A stretch of 32,021 nt of DNA. Origin: Clostridiales bacterium. GTDB lineage: Bacteria; Bacillota; Clostridia; Oscillospirales; Oscillospiraceae. The stretch spans positions 1-32,021 of the forward strand of contig CABIYX010000036.1 of NCBI GenBank assembly GCA_902363045.1. The letters run 5' to 3'. Numbering within the stretch: position 1 is the stretch's first letter; each line of letters opens with the position of its first letter. This document shows positions 1 to 6,751 of the stretch, in pieces. A model generated the notes under the pieces. That model searched no databases, was not told the origin of the DNA, and saw only the letters and a list, made by a program, of their open reading frames with translations. The position numbers and the translations under genes are program-made.

Positions 1-60
1 TGCTTCGTGTTTGTCACGTTGTTTAATTTACAAGGTGCACACCGCTCTCAGCGGCGGGAG
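1..60 (-). other. Probable transcribed leader of a leftward rRNA (or tRNA) operon
   Basis: This stretch lies just downstream of three tandem minus-strand promoters and carries no convincing gene. Read on the minus strand it contains CACCTTGTAAATTAAACAAC followed by a GACAAACACGAAG-type segment, which resembles the antitermination-like leaders that precede 16S genes in clostridia. The rRNA gene itself would lie left of position 1 and is not visible, so the assignment is inference from the promoter cluster and leader style. Confidence 0.4.
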
Positions 61-63
61 TTT

Positions 64-92
64 ATCTTACCACACCGTTTTCATCTTGTCAA
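64..92 (-). promoter_or_regulatory. Sigma-A promoter, proximal member of a leftward tandem triplet
   Basis: On the minus strand: -35 TTGACA (87-92), 17-bp spacer, -10 TAAGAT (64-69). An A-tract (GAAAAAAGTTC) abuts the -35 on its upstream side, as an UP element would. The block AAAAAAGTTCTTGACA is shared with the next promoter upstream. Confidence 0.75.
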
Positions 93-186
93 GAACTTTT
101 TTCAGGTTTTTCAACCTTTTTTGTTCTCTCAGACGCCCCGGCGGGCTGCTCCCTATTTGCTTGCCGCCTCAGCAGGCGACTCGCTT

Positions 187-215
187 ATTGTAGCACTTCT
201 TCTTCGCTCTGTCAA
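187..215 (-). promoter_or_regulatory. Sigma-A promoter, middle member of a leftward tandem triplet
   Basis: Minus strand: consensus -35 TTGACA (210-215), 17-bp spacer, -10 TACAAT (187-192, 5 of 6 matches). It has the same upstream A-tract block as its neighbours. Regular reuse of the same -35 block about every 125-135 bp is typical of stable-RNA promoter arrays. Confidence 0.8.
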
Positions 216-322
216 GAACTTTTTTCAGGAATTTTTTCGTCCCGTTTTGTTCCCTCATCCAAAACTTTGATTCAGAAGTACCTGCGCTGCTGTCCGGTGA
301 CCCGTCCCGCAAGCGCTTGGCT

Positions 323-351
323 ATCATAGCAAATCCTGCCTCCTTTGTCAA
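323..351 (-). promoter_or_regulatory. Sigma-A promoter, distal member of a leftward tandem triplet
   Basis: Minus strand: consensus -35 TTGACA (346-351), 17-bp spacer, -10 TATGAT (323-328). It is preceded by the A-tract GCGAAAAAAGTGC. It lies farthest from the leftward gene and closest to the divergent metA. Between this promoter and metA (352-493) no other clear signal is visible apart from the metA ribosome-binding site. Confidence 0.8.
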
Positions 352-493
352 GCACTTTTTTCGCCTTTTTTCTGCTTTTTCCTTTTGTCTCTCTCTGGAG
401 AACATTCTTCCGCAGAATTCTCTCTTGCACAACCACCTCAGTTATGATACCCTCATCTTATCTTAAAATTTATATAGGAAAGAGGTCTTTCCC

Positions 494-1408
494 ATGCCCA
501 TCAAGATCCCCGACTCCCTCCCGGCCACTGCGACGCTGGAGAGCGAGAATATCTTTGTGATGACAGAATACCGGGCCATGCACCAGGACATCCGCCCGCT
601 GAATCTGTTGATCCTCAACCTGATGCCCACCAAGATCGTAACCGAGACCCAGCTGCTGCGCAAGCTGTCCAACTCCCCCCTCCAGGTGAAGGTGGAGCTG
701 CTCCACACCCTGAGCCACATCTCCCAGAACACGGATGCTGACCACCTCTCCTCCTTCTACACCACCTTCGACCAGATTAAGGACCGGAAGTACGACGGCA
801 TGATTATCACCGGCGCGCCGGTGGAGAATCTGGACTTCACCGATGTGGACTACTGGGACGAGTTGTGCCAAATCATGGACTGGACCACTACCCATGTCCA
901 CTCTACGCTGCACATCTGCTGGGGAGCTCAGGCCGGCCTGTTCCACCACTATGGGATCCCGAAGTATACTCTGGACAAAAAGCTCTTTGGCGTGTTCCCC
1001 CACACGGTGGTCCGCACCCAGTCCCCCCTCTTCCGGGGCTTTGACGATGTGTTCTACATCCCTCACTCACGCTACACCGAAAACCGGCTGGAGGACATCC
1101 AGCGCGTTCCCGAGCTGGAGCTGCTGGCCGTCTCTCAGCAGGCGGGCGTGTTCGCCGTCAAGAGTGCGGACAACCGCCGCTTCTTTATCACCGGACACCC
1201 GGAGTATGACCCGGAAACTCTGGCCAACGAGTATTTCCGGGATGTAAACAAGGGGATTGACATCAACGTCCCGGACAACTACTTCCCCAACAACGACCCC
1301 ACACAGCCCCCCCTGGTCCGCTGGCGCTCCGCCGCCCAGCTGTTTTATACCAACTGGCTGAATTATTATGTGTACCAGACCACCCCTTACGATGTCAGGG
1401 ACATCTGA
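494..1408 (+). CDS. metAA: Homoserine O-acetyltransferase, MetA family
   Basis: MetA-family acyltransferase (304 aa, normal length) that activates the homoserine hydroxyl in the first committed step of methionine synthesis, in the cytoplasm. The class I amidotransferase-like fold is recognisable: nucleophile Cys142 in HICWGAQA, and His235 and Glu237 in GHPEYD. Residue 111 is Glu (GAPVE). In this family Glu at that position goes with acetyl-CoA and Gly with succinyl-CoA, so O-acetylation is predicted despite the common 'succinyltransferase' label. The start is supported by a GGAAAGAGG-type ribosome-binding site just upstream. No SAM riboswitch or T-box is visible in the short leader, and the promoter is unclear. 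The 3' end overlaps the next ORF by 17 bp. Later methionine genes lie at 20-24 kb. Confidence 0.95.
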   Translation: MPIKIPDSLPATATLESENIFVMTEYRAMHQDIRPLNLLILNLMPTKIVTETQLLRKLSNSPLQVKVELLHTLSHISQNTDADHLSSFYTTFDQIKDRKYDGMIITGAPVENLDFTDVDYWDELCQIMDWTTTHVHSTLHICWGAQAGLFHHYGIPKYTLDKKLFGVFPHTVVRTQSPLFRGFDDVFYIPHSRYTENRLEDIQRVPELELLAVSQQAGVFAVKSADNRRFFITGHPEYDPETLANEYFRDVNKGIDINVPDNYFPNNDPTQPPLVRWRSAAQLFYTNWLNYYVYQTTPYDVRDI

Positions 1409-2153
1409 GTTTTACGCCGCGGTCTACCGCCTCACAGCCCTCATCCCCCGCGGCCAGGCGGCCACCTATGGTCAGCTGGCTTTTCTGGCGGGACATCCTC
1501 GGGCCAGCCGCATCGTGGGACAGGCGATGGCCCGCGCCCCGGAGGGCCTGCCCTGTCACCGGGTGGTGTACCGGGACGGGCGGCTGAGCCCTTCGGACAT
1601 CTTTGGCGGCCCCGGGATCCAGCGGTTCCTGCTGGAGCAGGAGGGCGTCCCGTTTTTACCTGATGGCCGCGTCGATCTGTCCCGCTGTCTTTGGACCGCT
1701 GGGCAAGGGAAGAAAGGAGTTTCCAACATGAACGTCACCTTTGAGATCGTCAAAAATTCCCCCGAGATCCGCACCTATATCACCCAGGCCGACGTGGCCG
1801 CGGTCATCACCGCCATTGGCCACCACGATGACTCCACCGCCTTCCCGGTGAACGCCGTGGCCGCCGCCCTGATTCTGGCGGATAAGACGGATGTGCGCCG
1901 CAGCCGGGTCCGCAACAAGGACATGGCCACTTTCGACATCCACGACCGGGTGAATTACTCCGTGGAGCGCTCCGAGGTGCTGCTGGACGTGCCCGGCCGC
2001 ACCGTCACCCTCTCCCTGTCCATCAACACGCAAGTGTGCGCCGTGATGGACTACTTTGAGATCTTCCTCCAGCGGATGCTCCTGTGCCGCCGGGCCGCCG
2101 AGGCCCTGGAGCTGAAATTCCGCTTGGAGATCAACGGACAGATCCTTCTGTAA
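1392..2153 (+). CDS. MGMT-like alkyltransferase domain in frame with a truncated HD-family domain
   Basis: One open frame (253 aa from this start) carries two unrelated parts. Residues 1-100 resemble the DNA-binding and active-site domain of O6-alkylguanine-DNA alkyltransferases: helix region [11 protein letters not shown] and PCHRVV with acceptor Cys55, so it is not an alkyltransferase-like protein with Trp at that position. Such proteins repair alkylated DNA or flag it for nucleotide excision. Residues 113-253 are an HD-phosphohydrolase-like tail (next entry). No stop codon separates them, yet a good internal ribosome-binding site precedes Met113, so they may be an ancestral gene pair joined by stop loss or a true fusion. 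The ATG at 1392 overlaps metA and lacks a clear Shine-Dalgarno sequence, which suggests translational coupling. An ATG at 1368 is the alternative start. Confidence 0.7.
   Translation: MSGTSEFYAAVYRLTALIPRGQAATYGQLAFLAGHPRASRIVGQAMARAPEGLPCHRVVYRDGRLSPSDIFGGPGIQRFLLEQEGVPFLPDGRVDLSRCLWTAGQGKKGVSNMNVTFEIVKNSPEIRTYITQADVAAVITAIGHHDDSTAFPVNAVAAALILADKTDVRRSRVRNKDMATFDIHDRVNYSVERSEVLLDVPGRTVTLSLSINTQVCAVMDYFEIFLQRMLLCRRAAEALELKFRLEINGQILL
1728..2153 (+). CDS. Internal-start HD-superfamily protein lacking its metal-binding core
   Basis: From ATG 1728, preceded by AGAAAGGAGT at 1711-1720, the frame encodes 141 aa. The ends match a clostridial family of HD metal-dependent phosphohydrolases as I remember it: N-terminus [13 protein letters not shown], then [33 protein letters not shown] and [19 protein letters not shown]. 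Family members have roughly 60-70 residues between these blocks with the H...HD ligands (a TEHSF...HDIGN-type segment). Here ITQAD runs straight into [13 protein letters not shown] around residue 22, so the catalytic HD motif appears deleted in frame. Enzymatic activity is therefore doubtful. A structural or regulatory role, or an assembly or strain deletion, remains possible. Confidence 0.55.
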   Translation: MNVTFEIVKNSPEIRTYITQADVAAVITAIGHHDDSTAFPVNAVAAALILADKTDVRRSRVRNKDMATFDIHDRVNYSVERSEVLLDVPGRTVTLSLSINTQVCAVMDYFEIFLQRMLLCRRAAEALELKFRLEINGQILL

Positions 2154-2166
2154 CGCGCCCAGACAG

Positions 2167-2210
2167 CGCCGCCTCTCTCCGTTCAACCGCCGGGGAGGGG
2201 CGGCGTTTTG
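2167..2210 (+). terminator. Rho-independent terminator after the metA-MGMT/HD unit
   Basis: CGCCGCC (2167-2173) pairs with GGCGGCG (2199-2205), extended by CTCTCC against GGGGAG with minor mismatches, followed by TTTTG. It sits 14 bp after the stop codon and closes the metA transcription unit. Confidence 0.7.
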
Positions 2211-2224
2211 TCATTGATCTGTAA

Positions 2225-2278
2225 CTTGCCTTTCTATCACTTCAAGTGTAGTATATTATTATCAACTACATTTGAAGT
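2225..2278 (+). promoter_or_regulatory. BlaI-type operator pair over the blaI-M56 promoter
   Basis: Two 14-bp dyads, ACTTCAAGTGTAGT (2239-2252) and ACTACATTTGAAGT (2265-2278), are near-perfect inverted copies of each other. Each is also internally symmetric, like the ACTACA-N2-TGTAGT sites used by BlaI/MecI repressors. Promoter-like elements overlap them: TTTCTA (2231-2236), 17 bp, TATTAT (2254-2259). A dimer on each dyad would block polymerase, implying autoregulation. The second dyad abuts the blaI ribosome-binding site. Confidence 0.7.
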
Positions 2279-2294
2279 AAAAGGAGCATTCCCT

Positions 2295-2666
2295 ATGAAA
2301 CGTCTCCCCGACACAGAGCTGGAAGTGATGAAGGCTCTTTGGGACGCCGGAGCCGACGTCCCCCGGGCCGTGCTGGATCAGGCTCTGGCTCCCTTCCAAT
2401 GGGCGTCCAACACCGTCAACACCTACCTGTCCCGCCTGGCAGAAAAGGGCTTCGTCTCTGTCCGCCGTGAGGGGCGCAGCAACCTGTACACCCCCCTGGT
2501 CTCTCAGGAGGACTATCTGGCCTTTGACAGCCGGGCGGTGCTGGACCGCCTGTACGGCTCCCCCAAAAACTTCGTGGCCGCCCTGGCCAGCCGGGGGTTG
2601 GAGCGGGGAGAACTGGAGGAGCTCCAGGCACTGCTGGACCAGCTGAAGGGGAGGCGTGCGCCGTGA
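2295..2666 (+). CDS. blaI: BlaI/MecI/CopY-family transcriptional repressor
   Basis: This 123-aa winged-helix repressor starts at ATG 2295 behind AAAAGGAGC; an ORF-only start at 2208 would run through the operator and is unlikely. The family signature is clear: LPDTELEVMKALWD at the N-terminus, recognition helix WASNTVNTYLSRLAEKG and wing VRREGRSNLYTP, then a C-terminal dimerisation helix (GELEELQALLDQL). In known systems BlaI/MecI dimers repress their own operon until the partner M56 membrane protease triggers their cleavage. The downstream GTG of the M56 gene overlaps this stop by 4 bp, so the two are co-translated. No beta-lactamase gene is present, so the regulated output is more likely the downstream exported proteins or loci elsewhere. 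Confidence 0.9.
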   Translation: MKRLPDTELEVMKALWDAGADVPRAVLDQALAPFQWASNTVNTYLSRLAEKGFVSVRREGRSNLYTPLVSQEDYLAFDSRAVLDRLYGSPKNFVAALASRGLERGELEELQALLDQLKGRRAP

Positions 2667-3580
2667 GGGAGTTTCTGTTCACTCTGACGGGGCTGACCCT
2701 GGGCGGCTCCGCCGCTGTGTGCCTGCTGGCCCTGGCCGGCCGGTCCACCCGCGCCCGGTACGGCGCGCGCTGGCGGTGCTTGGCCTGGCTGCTCCTCTGC
2801 CTGCGCCTGGCCGTCCCCTTCTCACTTCTGCCTGTCCTGCAAAGCCGTGCCCTGATCCAGGTCCCCGTCCCTGCCGTCTCCATCCAGCAGCCCAGCGGGC
2901 AGCGCCCGCTGCCTGTCCCCGCTCCGGAGCAGAGTGCCCAGACACCTGGAACCTCCCCCAACCGCCCCGGAGCCTCCGGCCAGACCGCCCCCGACCTTCC
3001 AGCGCCCCAGCAGGCCCCGTCCCGCTCCCCGGTCCAGCTTCTCTTTCTCCTCTGGCTGACCGGGGCCGCCGCTGTTCTGATCTGGAACCTGGCCGCCCAC
3101 CTCCGGCTCCTCGCCTATCTGCGCCGCTGGGCCGCCCCAGTCCATGATCCCCAGATCCTGCTCTCCTTCCAACAGCTGAAGGACCGCATGAAGCTGGAGC
3201 GCAGCCCCCGCCTGCTCATCTGCCAGGGCCTGAAGGTCCCCATGCTGGCTGGGGTGATCCGGCCAGCCCTCCTTCTCCCGCCGGAGCCTCTCTCCCAGCA
3301 GGAGCTCCACTGCTCCCTCCTGCACGAACTGACTCACTTCCGCCGGCGGGATATATGGCTCCGGGCTCTGGCCCTGTGGGTCAAGGCGCTGTACTGGTTC
3401 AACCCCCTGTGCTGGCTGATGGAGCGCCTGATCCAGCGGGACACAGAGCTGGCCTGTGACGAGGAGGTGCTGTCCCTGCTGTCCCCGGAGGAGCACGCCG
3501 CCTATGGGCAGACCATTCTCTCTGCCGCCGCGCGGCTGTGCCCCGCGGACCAGGAGGGCGGCCCCGGCGGCCGCCCTTGA
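2663..3580 (+). CDS. M56-family membrane metallopeptidase (BlaR1/MecR1-like), lacking the usual C-terminal part
   Basis: Integral-membrane zinc protease of 305 aa, GTG start, ribosome-binding site AAGGGGAGG. Predicted helices lie near residues 5-27, 34-56, 124-145 and 233-250. A Pro/Gln-rich segment of about 60 residues (roughly 66-122) separates helix 2 from helix 3. The catalytic motif is HELTH (221-225), with Glu262 in TELACDEE as likely third ligand. It would sense an extracytoplasmic signal and cleave the BlaI partner. The protein stops soon after EEHAAYGQTILSAAARL. Family members normally continue with a GE..vk.Ri..I..W/Y.k amphipathic segment, a further membrane helix and an exported sensor domain. 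That missing part resembles the N-terminus of the three genes that follow, so the sensor may be supplied in trans. Confidence 0.88.
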   Translation: MREFLFTLTGLTLGGSAAVCLLALAGRSTRARYGARWRCLAWLLLCLRLAVPFSLLPVLQSRALIQVPVPAVSIQQPSGQRPLPVPAPEQSAQTPGTSPNRPGASGQTAPDLPAPQQAPSRSPVQLLFLLWLTGAAAVLIWNLAAHLRLLAYLRRWAAPVHDPQILLSFQQLKDRMKLERSPRLLICQGLKVPMLAGVIRPALLLPPEPLSQQELHCSLLHELTHFRRRDIWLRALALWVKALYWFNPLCWLMERLIQRDTELACDEEVLSLLSPEEHAAYGQTILSAAARLCPADQEGGPGGRP

Positions 3581-3605
3581 CCTGACCATTACAGATGACT
3601 ATTAC

Positions 3606-3633
3606 TTGACTTTACTATGACTTTTACTATTAC
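3606..3633 (+). promoter_or_regulatory. Candidate promoter in the AT-rich gap before the anchored-protein genes
   Basis: The 127-bp gap after the M56 gene is strikingly AT-rich for this region. TTGACT (3606-3611), 16 bp, TATTAC (3628-3633) is a passable sigma-A promoter. No BlaI dyad is obvious here. The downstream ORF has its own AGGAGG site at 3695-3700. Confidence 0.35.
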
Positions 3634-3707
3634 CCTTTACGCACCCCTTAATTGCACTGAAAGATACACCTTTCCAACCACTTTTTCCATAGTCAGGAGG
3701 CGATCTT

Positions 3708-5477
3708 ATGATACCTGTCCCCCGCTCCCCCTTCACCACCCCTCTGTCCGGCTCCGCCCGTGAGACCGAGCTGCGCATCCGCAGCATCTTCCAGTGGAAA
3801 AAGCAGCGCCCGCCCCTGTGGGCCATGGTCCTCATTGCCGCCCTTGTCCTCTCCTGCGGCGGACTGGCCGCCTGTCAGGTGCAGGGCGGGACACAGTCCA
3901 GCGGCCCCGCCGCCCTGGCAGGTCCCACCTTCTCTTTGACGGAGCCCGGCCGGGAGGTCCTGGAGTTTGATGCCCTCTGCGGCTTTTCCGGCTCCGTCAC
4001 CCACACCGTGACAGAGGAGGGCTCCCACTGGTACGACTATCAGGCTCTCCTCCCCAATGGAGCCTCCTTTTGCCTGGCAGAGGGCTCCGGCCCCATGTAC
4101 CATCTGGATCTGGATGGGGACGGTGCTTTGGAGCTGCTGGAAAACGACCCGGCACTGGGCGCACTCCGGCTGTGGCGGCGGTGGCCCGACGGCTCGGTCC
4201 GCTCCCAGGAGCTGCAGCAGGCTGGTGCGGACCTCCTCAACCTGGAGGGGGAGGGCTGGAAACTGGTGGATCTGGCCTTCCATCCGGAGGACACGACCGT
4301 GACCGTCACCCCAGTCTCCGGCACCCCTCAGACCGTCCCTCTATCCCGGTTGATCGGGATGAGCCGATCCGGTGAGTTCCTGTTCGCCCCTCTGACCCAG
4401 GACGGCGAAGCAGTTCCCATTGACTCCACGCTGCCCGACGGCATCCTGATGCGCTATTTTGATGGTCTGGAGCTGGACGGGACCGGATCCGGAGATGACG
4501 TCCTGATCCTCAGCAGCTTTGGTCCGGGGCCTGGCTCTGAGGGCTCCACCCTGGCAGAGGTCACTTTAGGCTCCGGAGCCCGCTTCCGCTGGTCCCTGCC
4601 TTCCCCCAGCATCCCCGCCGCCGCCGCAGGATACCTCACCCATCCGGAGCACCAGTCTCTGGTCCTGGAGCTGGCCGACCGATACTCCAATTATGGAGGC
4701 ACCTCCTATGTGGTCCTGGATGTGGAGGACGGCGCCCTGGTGGAGCGTGCCCGCATCGGCCAGTGGGATGACCCGGAGCATGACCTTTTGTCTGATGGGA
4801 CCGTCCTGTCCGGCGCTTATGTAAGCCAACAGGAGGACCATCCCCTCCCGGTCCTCCGGGTCCCCGTCCTCATTGACAAGTGGCACAGCCCCTGCTATGT
4901 CACACTGGCCTGGGAAAATGGGCAGTTTTCCGCCCAGGCCGACGATCACTTCACCGATACAGAGCTTCTTTCCCTGCCGGATGGCGGGCCGCTGACCCTG
5001 GCGCTGACCGGGAGGTGGAGGGAAAACAGCCTGGGGCTTCGGGAGTTGTATTATGACCGGATCCAGGTGCTGGAGGGGGACCGGCTTCTTCAGACCATCA
5101 CGCCCCCGCACGCACTGCCCCAGCCCCGTGCCTTCGACTCCGATACCGCCGCCCAGGTCACGCCTTCGGCGGCCAACGCCCCCGCCTCCGGCTTCAGCGC
5201 CGAAAACCAGTTTCATGCCCTGGACCTCCGGGATGTGAACTTCGACGGCTTCCCCGATCTGGGCCTGCCTTGGGACACCACCCACAACGATGTCCACCTC
5301 TGGTACCTGTGGGACGGCGGGACCCGGACCTTCCAATACGCCTTTGCCCTCCAGGGGGACCTGACCATTGACACGGACCAGCAGCTGCTGACAGAAAACC
5401 GATGGGAGGAAGGCCCCCATATCTACTCCTTCAACGCCCGGGGACAGATCTGCTGGTATGGCCCAGGCGGGGCCTGA
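3708..5477 (+). CDS. Membrane-anchored or lipoprotein-like protein with M56 C-terminal-type anchor and large exported domain (copy 1)
   Basis: 589 aa, function unknown. Residues 6-30 (PRSPFTTPLS...RIRSIFQW) are a cytoplasmic amphipathic stretch, followed by a hydrophobic segment (about 37-55) ending in LAAC with Cys56. The Cys fits a lipobox, but the 35-residue leader before the hydrophobic core is long for a lipoprotein. This module resembles the post-peptidase anchor of M56/BlaR1 proteins. The exported part is acidic and beta-rich, with FG-GAP-like acidic loops: LDLDGDGALELLEND near residues 128-142 and LDLRDVNFDGFPDLGLPW near the C-terminus, both of the D-x-N/D-x-DG type that can bind calcium. 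It is spaced as an operon with two paralogues sharing its N-terminus. A ligand-sensing ectodomain for the upstream protease is a reasonable hypothesis, not shown. Confidence 0.75.
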   Translation: MIPVPRSPFTTPLSGSARETELRIRSIFQWKKQRPPLWAMVLIAALVLSCGGLAACQVQGGTQSSGPAALAGPTFSLTEPGREVLEFDALCGFSGSVTHTVTEEGSHWYDYQALLPNGASFCLAEGSGPMYHLDLDGDGALELLENDPALGALRLWRRWPDGSVRSQELQQAGADLLNLEGEGWKLVDLAFHPEDTTVTVTPVSGTPQTVPLSRLIGMSRSGEFLFAPLTQDGEAVPIDSTLPDGILMRYFDGLELDGTGSGDDVLILSSFGPGPGSEGSTLAEVTLGSGARFRWSLPSPSIPAAAAGYLTHPEHQSLVLELADRYSNYGGTSYVVLDVEDGALVERARIGQWDDPEHDLLSDGTVLSGAYVSQQEDHPLPVLRVPVLIDKWHSPCYVTLAWENGQFSAQADDHFTDTELLSLPDGGPLTLALTGRWRENSLGLRELYYDRIQVLEGDRLLQTITPPHALPQPRAFDSDTAAQVTPSAANAPASGFSAENQFHALDLRDVNFDGFPDLGLPWDTTHNDVHLWYLWDGGTRTFQYAFALQGDLTIDTDQQLLTENRWEEGPHIYSFNARGQICWYGPGGA

Positions 5478-5686
5478 CCGCGGCACATCCCCAACCACCC
5501 GAGGAGGTATCTTGATATGAAACAGCTCCCCCGCTCCCCCTTCACCACCCCGCTGTCCGGCTCCGCCCGGGAGACCGAGCTGCGCATCCGCAGCATCTTC
5601 CAGTGGGGCAGACAGCGCCCACCCCTGTGGGCCATGGTCCTCATTGCCGCACTCATTTTGACCTGCGGCGGGCTGGTGTCCTGCCA
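5406..5686 (+). repeat. Direct repeat, copy A (3' end of gene 1 plus 5' end of gene 2)
   Basis: About 280 bp nearly identical to 6470-6751. It spans the last 24 codons of the first anchored-protein gene, the intergenic ribosome-binding site (GAGGAGGTATC) and the first 56 codons of the second. Homology ends right after the Cys56 codon. The few differences include one extra C in the other copy, TCCCCC versus TTCCCC, and ATTGCCGCA versus ATGGCCACA. Confidence 0.9.
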
Positions 5687-6416
5687 CCTCCGGCAACAGG
5701 GCCCATCCATTGAGATGGATGTACAGTTCTATGATACCTCAGAAAACTATATTGAGATTCCGGTTTTAGTCATGCCTGATAGTGCTGAAACCACTCAGGG
5801 TATCACAGACATCAATGCAGCTTTAGCAGAGTTAAAAGGAGAATACTCGTCTTTACTCTCTGCTCTGGAGTCAGATTCTGCCCTTTGCGTGTCCAATTCA
5901 GTCTTTTTTGAGAACCGCTGTCTGCTTTACCCAACAGAGACAAACCGTTATCTCAGCCTGCTCTTCTTCCGGGACGAATTTAAGACCGATCTGAGCACCG
6001 CCCATCTCACCTCTTTTGTCTATGACAAAGAGAATTGTATGCAGATTACGCTGGATGATGCGCTGGCACTGGCAGGCAAGACCGAAGCGGGACTGTGTCA
6101 ATCTTTGGCAGACCAGTTCGATCCAACTTTGGGACAGGATATTCCCGGGTCTGACCTATGCATACAGAACCAGACTTTGGAGGCCTTCCGCATGAAGGCA
6201 GACGGCCAGCCCATCTTCTACCTCACCGCCCGCAGCGATGACCGCGATGACCTGAACAGCGACTTCATCAGCGGGGCCGACCATATCTATATCTGGGACG
6301 ATGGGTCTTTCACCCTCTATAATCAATACACCCCAAAACTGGAGCCACTGGTTCCAACAGAGGAATGTCTCTCGCTCCAACCGCCTCTGTACTGTCAGTG
6401 GTATTTTGATGGATAA
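5517..6416 (+). CDS. Anchored exported protein, copy 2, with possible DUF3298/RsiV-like ectodomain
   Basis: 299 aa, ATG behind GAGGAGG. Residues 1-56 are almost identical to the paralogues before and after (anchor ending LVSC, Cys56). The exported part is different: SIEMDVQFYDTSENYIEIPVLVMP, a central TSFVYDKENCMQITLDDALAL stretch and a terminal ISGADHIYIWDDGSFTLYNQ. The middle and end are loosely reminiscent of the DUF3298 region of RsiV/PdaC-type proteins, which bind cell-wall or lysozyme-type ligands; this is a weak family guess. Bases 5740-6170 are visibly AT-richer than both neighbours, while the first 170 bp are GC-rich. That suggests an acquired or older ectodomain spliced behind a homogenised anchor. 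Confidence 0.7.
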   Translation: MKQLPRSPFTTPLSGSARETELRIRSIFQWGRQRPPLWAMVLIAALILTCGGLVSCHLRQQGPSIEMDVQFYDTSENYIEIPVLVMPDSAETTQGITDINAALAELKGEYSSLLSALESDSALCVSNSVFFENRCLLYPTETNRYLSLLFFRDEFKTDLSTAHLTSFVYDKENCMQITLDDALALAGKTEAGLCQSLADQFDPTLGQDIPGSDLCIQNQTLEAFRMKADGQPIFYLTARSDDRDDLNSDFISGADHIYIWDDGSFTLYNQYTPKLEPLVPTEECLSLQPPLYCQWYFDG

Positions 6417-6469
6417 CGTCCGTCTCTGGCCTTCGGTGTGGAAAACCAGCTTTTGATTGAAACCGCTGA

Positions 6470-6542
6470 GAGGAAGGCCCCCCATATCTACTCCTTCAAC
6501 GCCCGGGGACAGATCTGCTGGTATGGCCCAGGCGGGGCCTGA
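6470..6542 (+). pseudogene. Remnant of the 3' end of the first anchored-protein gene
   Basis: This duplicates the terminal codons of the gene at 3708-5477 (the IYSFNARGQICWYGPGGA region) but has six C's where the parent has five, which shifts the frame. It has no start and lies between the second and third paralogues. It is the by-product of the 280-bp duplication; weaker similarity may extend left to about 6445. Confidence 0.8.
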
Positions 6543-6751
6543 CCGCGGCACACCCCCAACCACCCGAGGAGGTATCTTGATATGAAACAGCTCCCCCGCT
6601 TCCCCTTCACCACCCCGCTGTCCGGCTCCGCCCGGGAGACCGAGCTGCGCATCCGCAGCATCTTCCAGTGGGGCAGACAGCGCCCACCCCTGTGGGCCAT
6701 GGTCCTCATGGCCACACTCATTTTGACCTGCGGCGGGCTGGTGTCCTGCCA
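6470..6751 (+). repeat. Direct repeat, copy B (gene 1 tail remnant plus 5' end of gene 3)
   Basis: Near-identical to 5406-5686. The intergenic spacer and ribosome-binding site are kept (CACCCCC against CATCCCC), so the third gene inherits the same translation signals and anchor. After the Cys56 codon it switches to a sequence closer to gene 1 (CAGGTGCAGGGCGGG). Confidence 0.9.

Noticed and set aside
3581..3707. Simple frameshift joining the M56 gene to the 589-aa gene
   Set aside because: The 127-bp AT-rich gap has several stops and a separate AGGAGG site, and the two paralogues downstream start independently with the same anchor, so separate genes are more likely.
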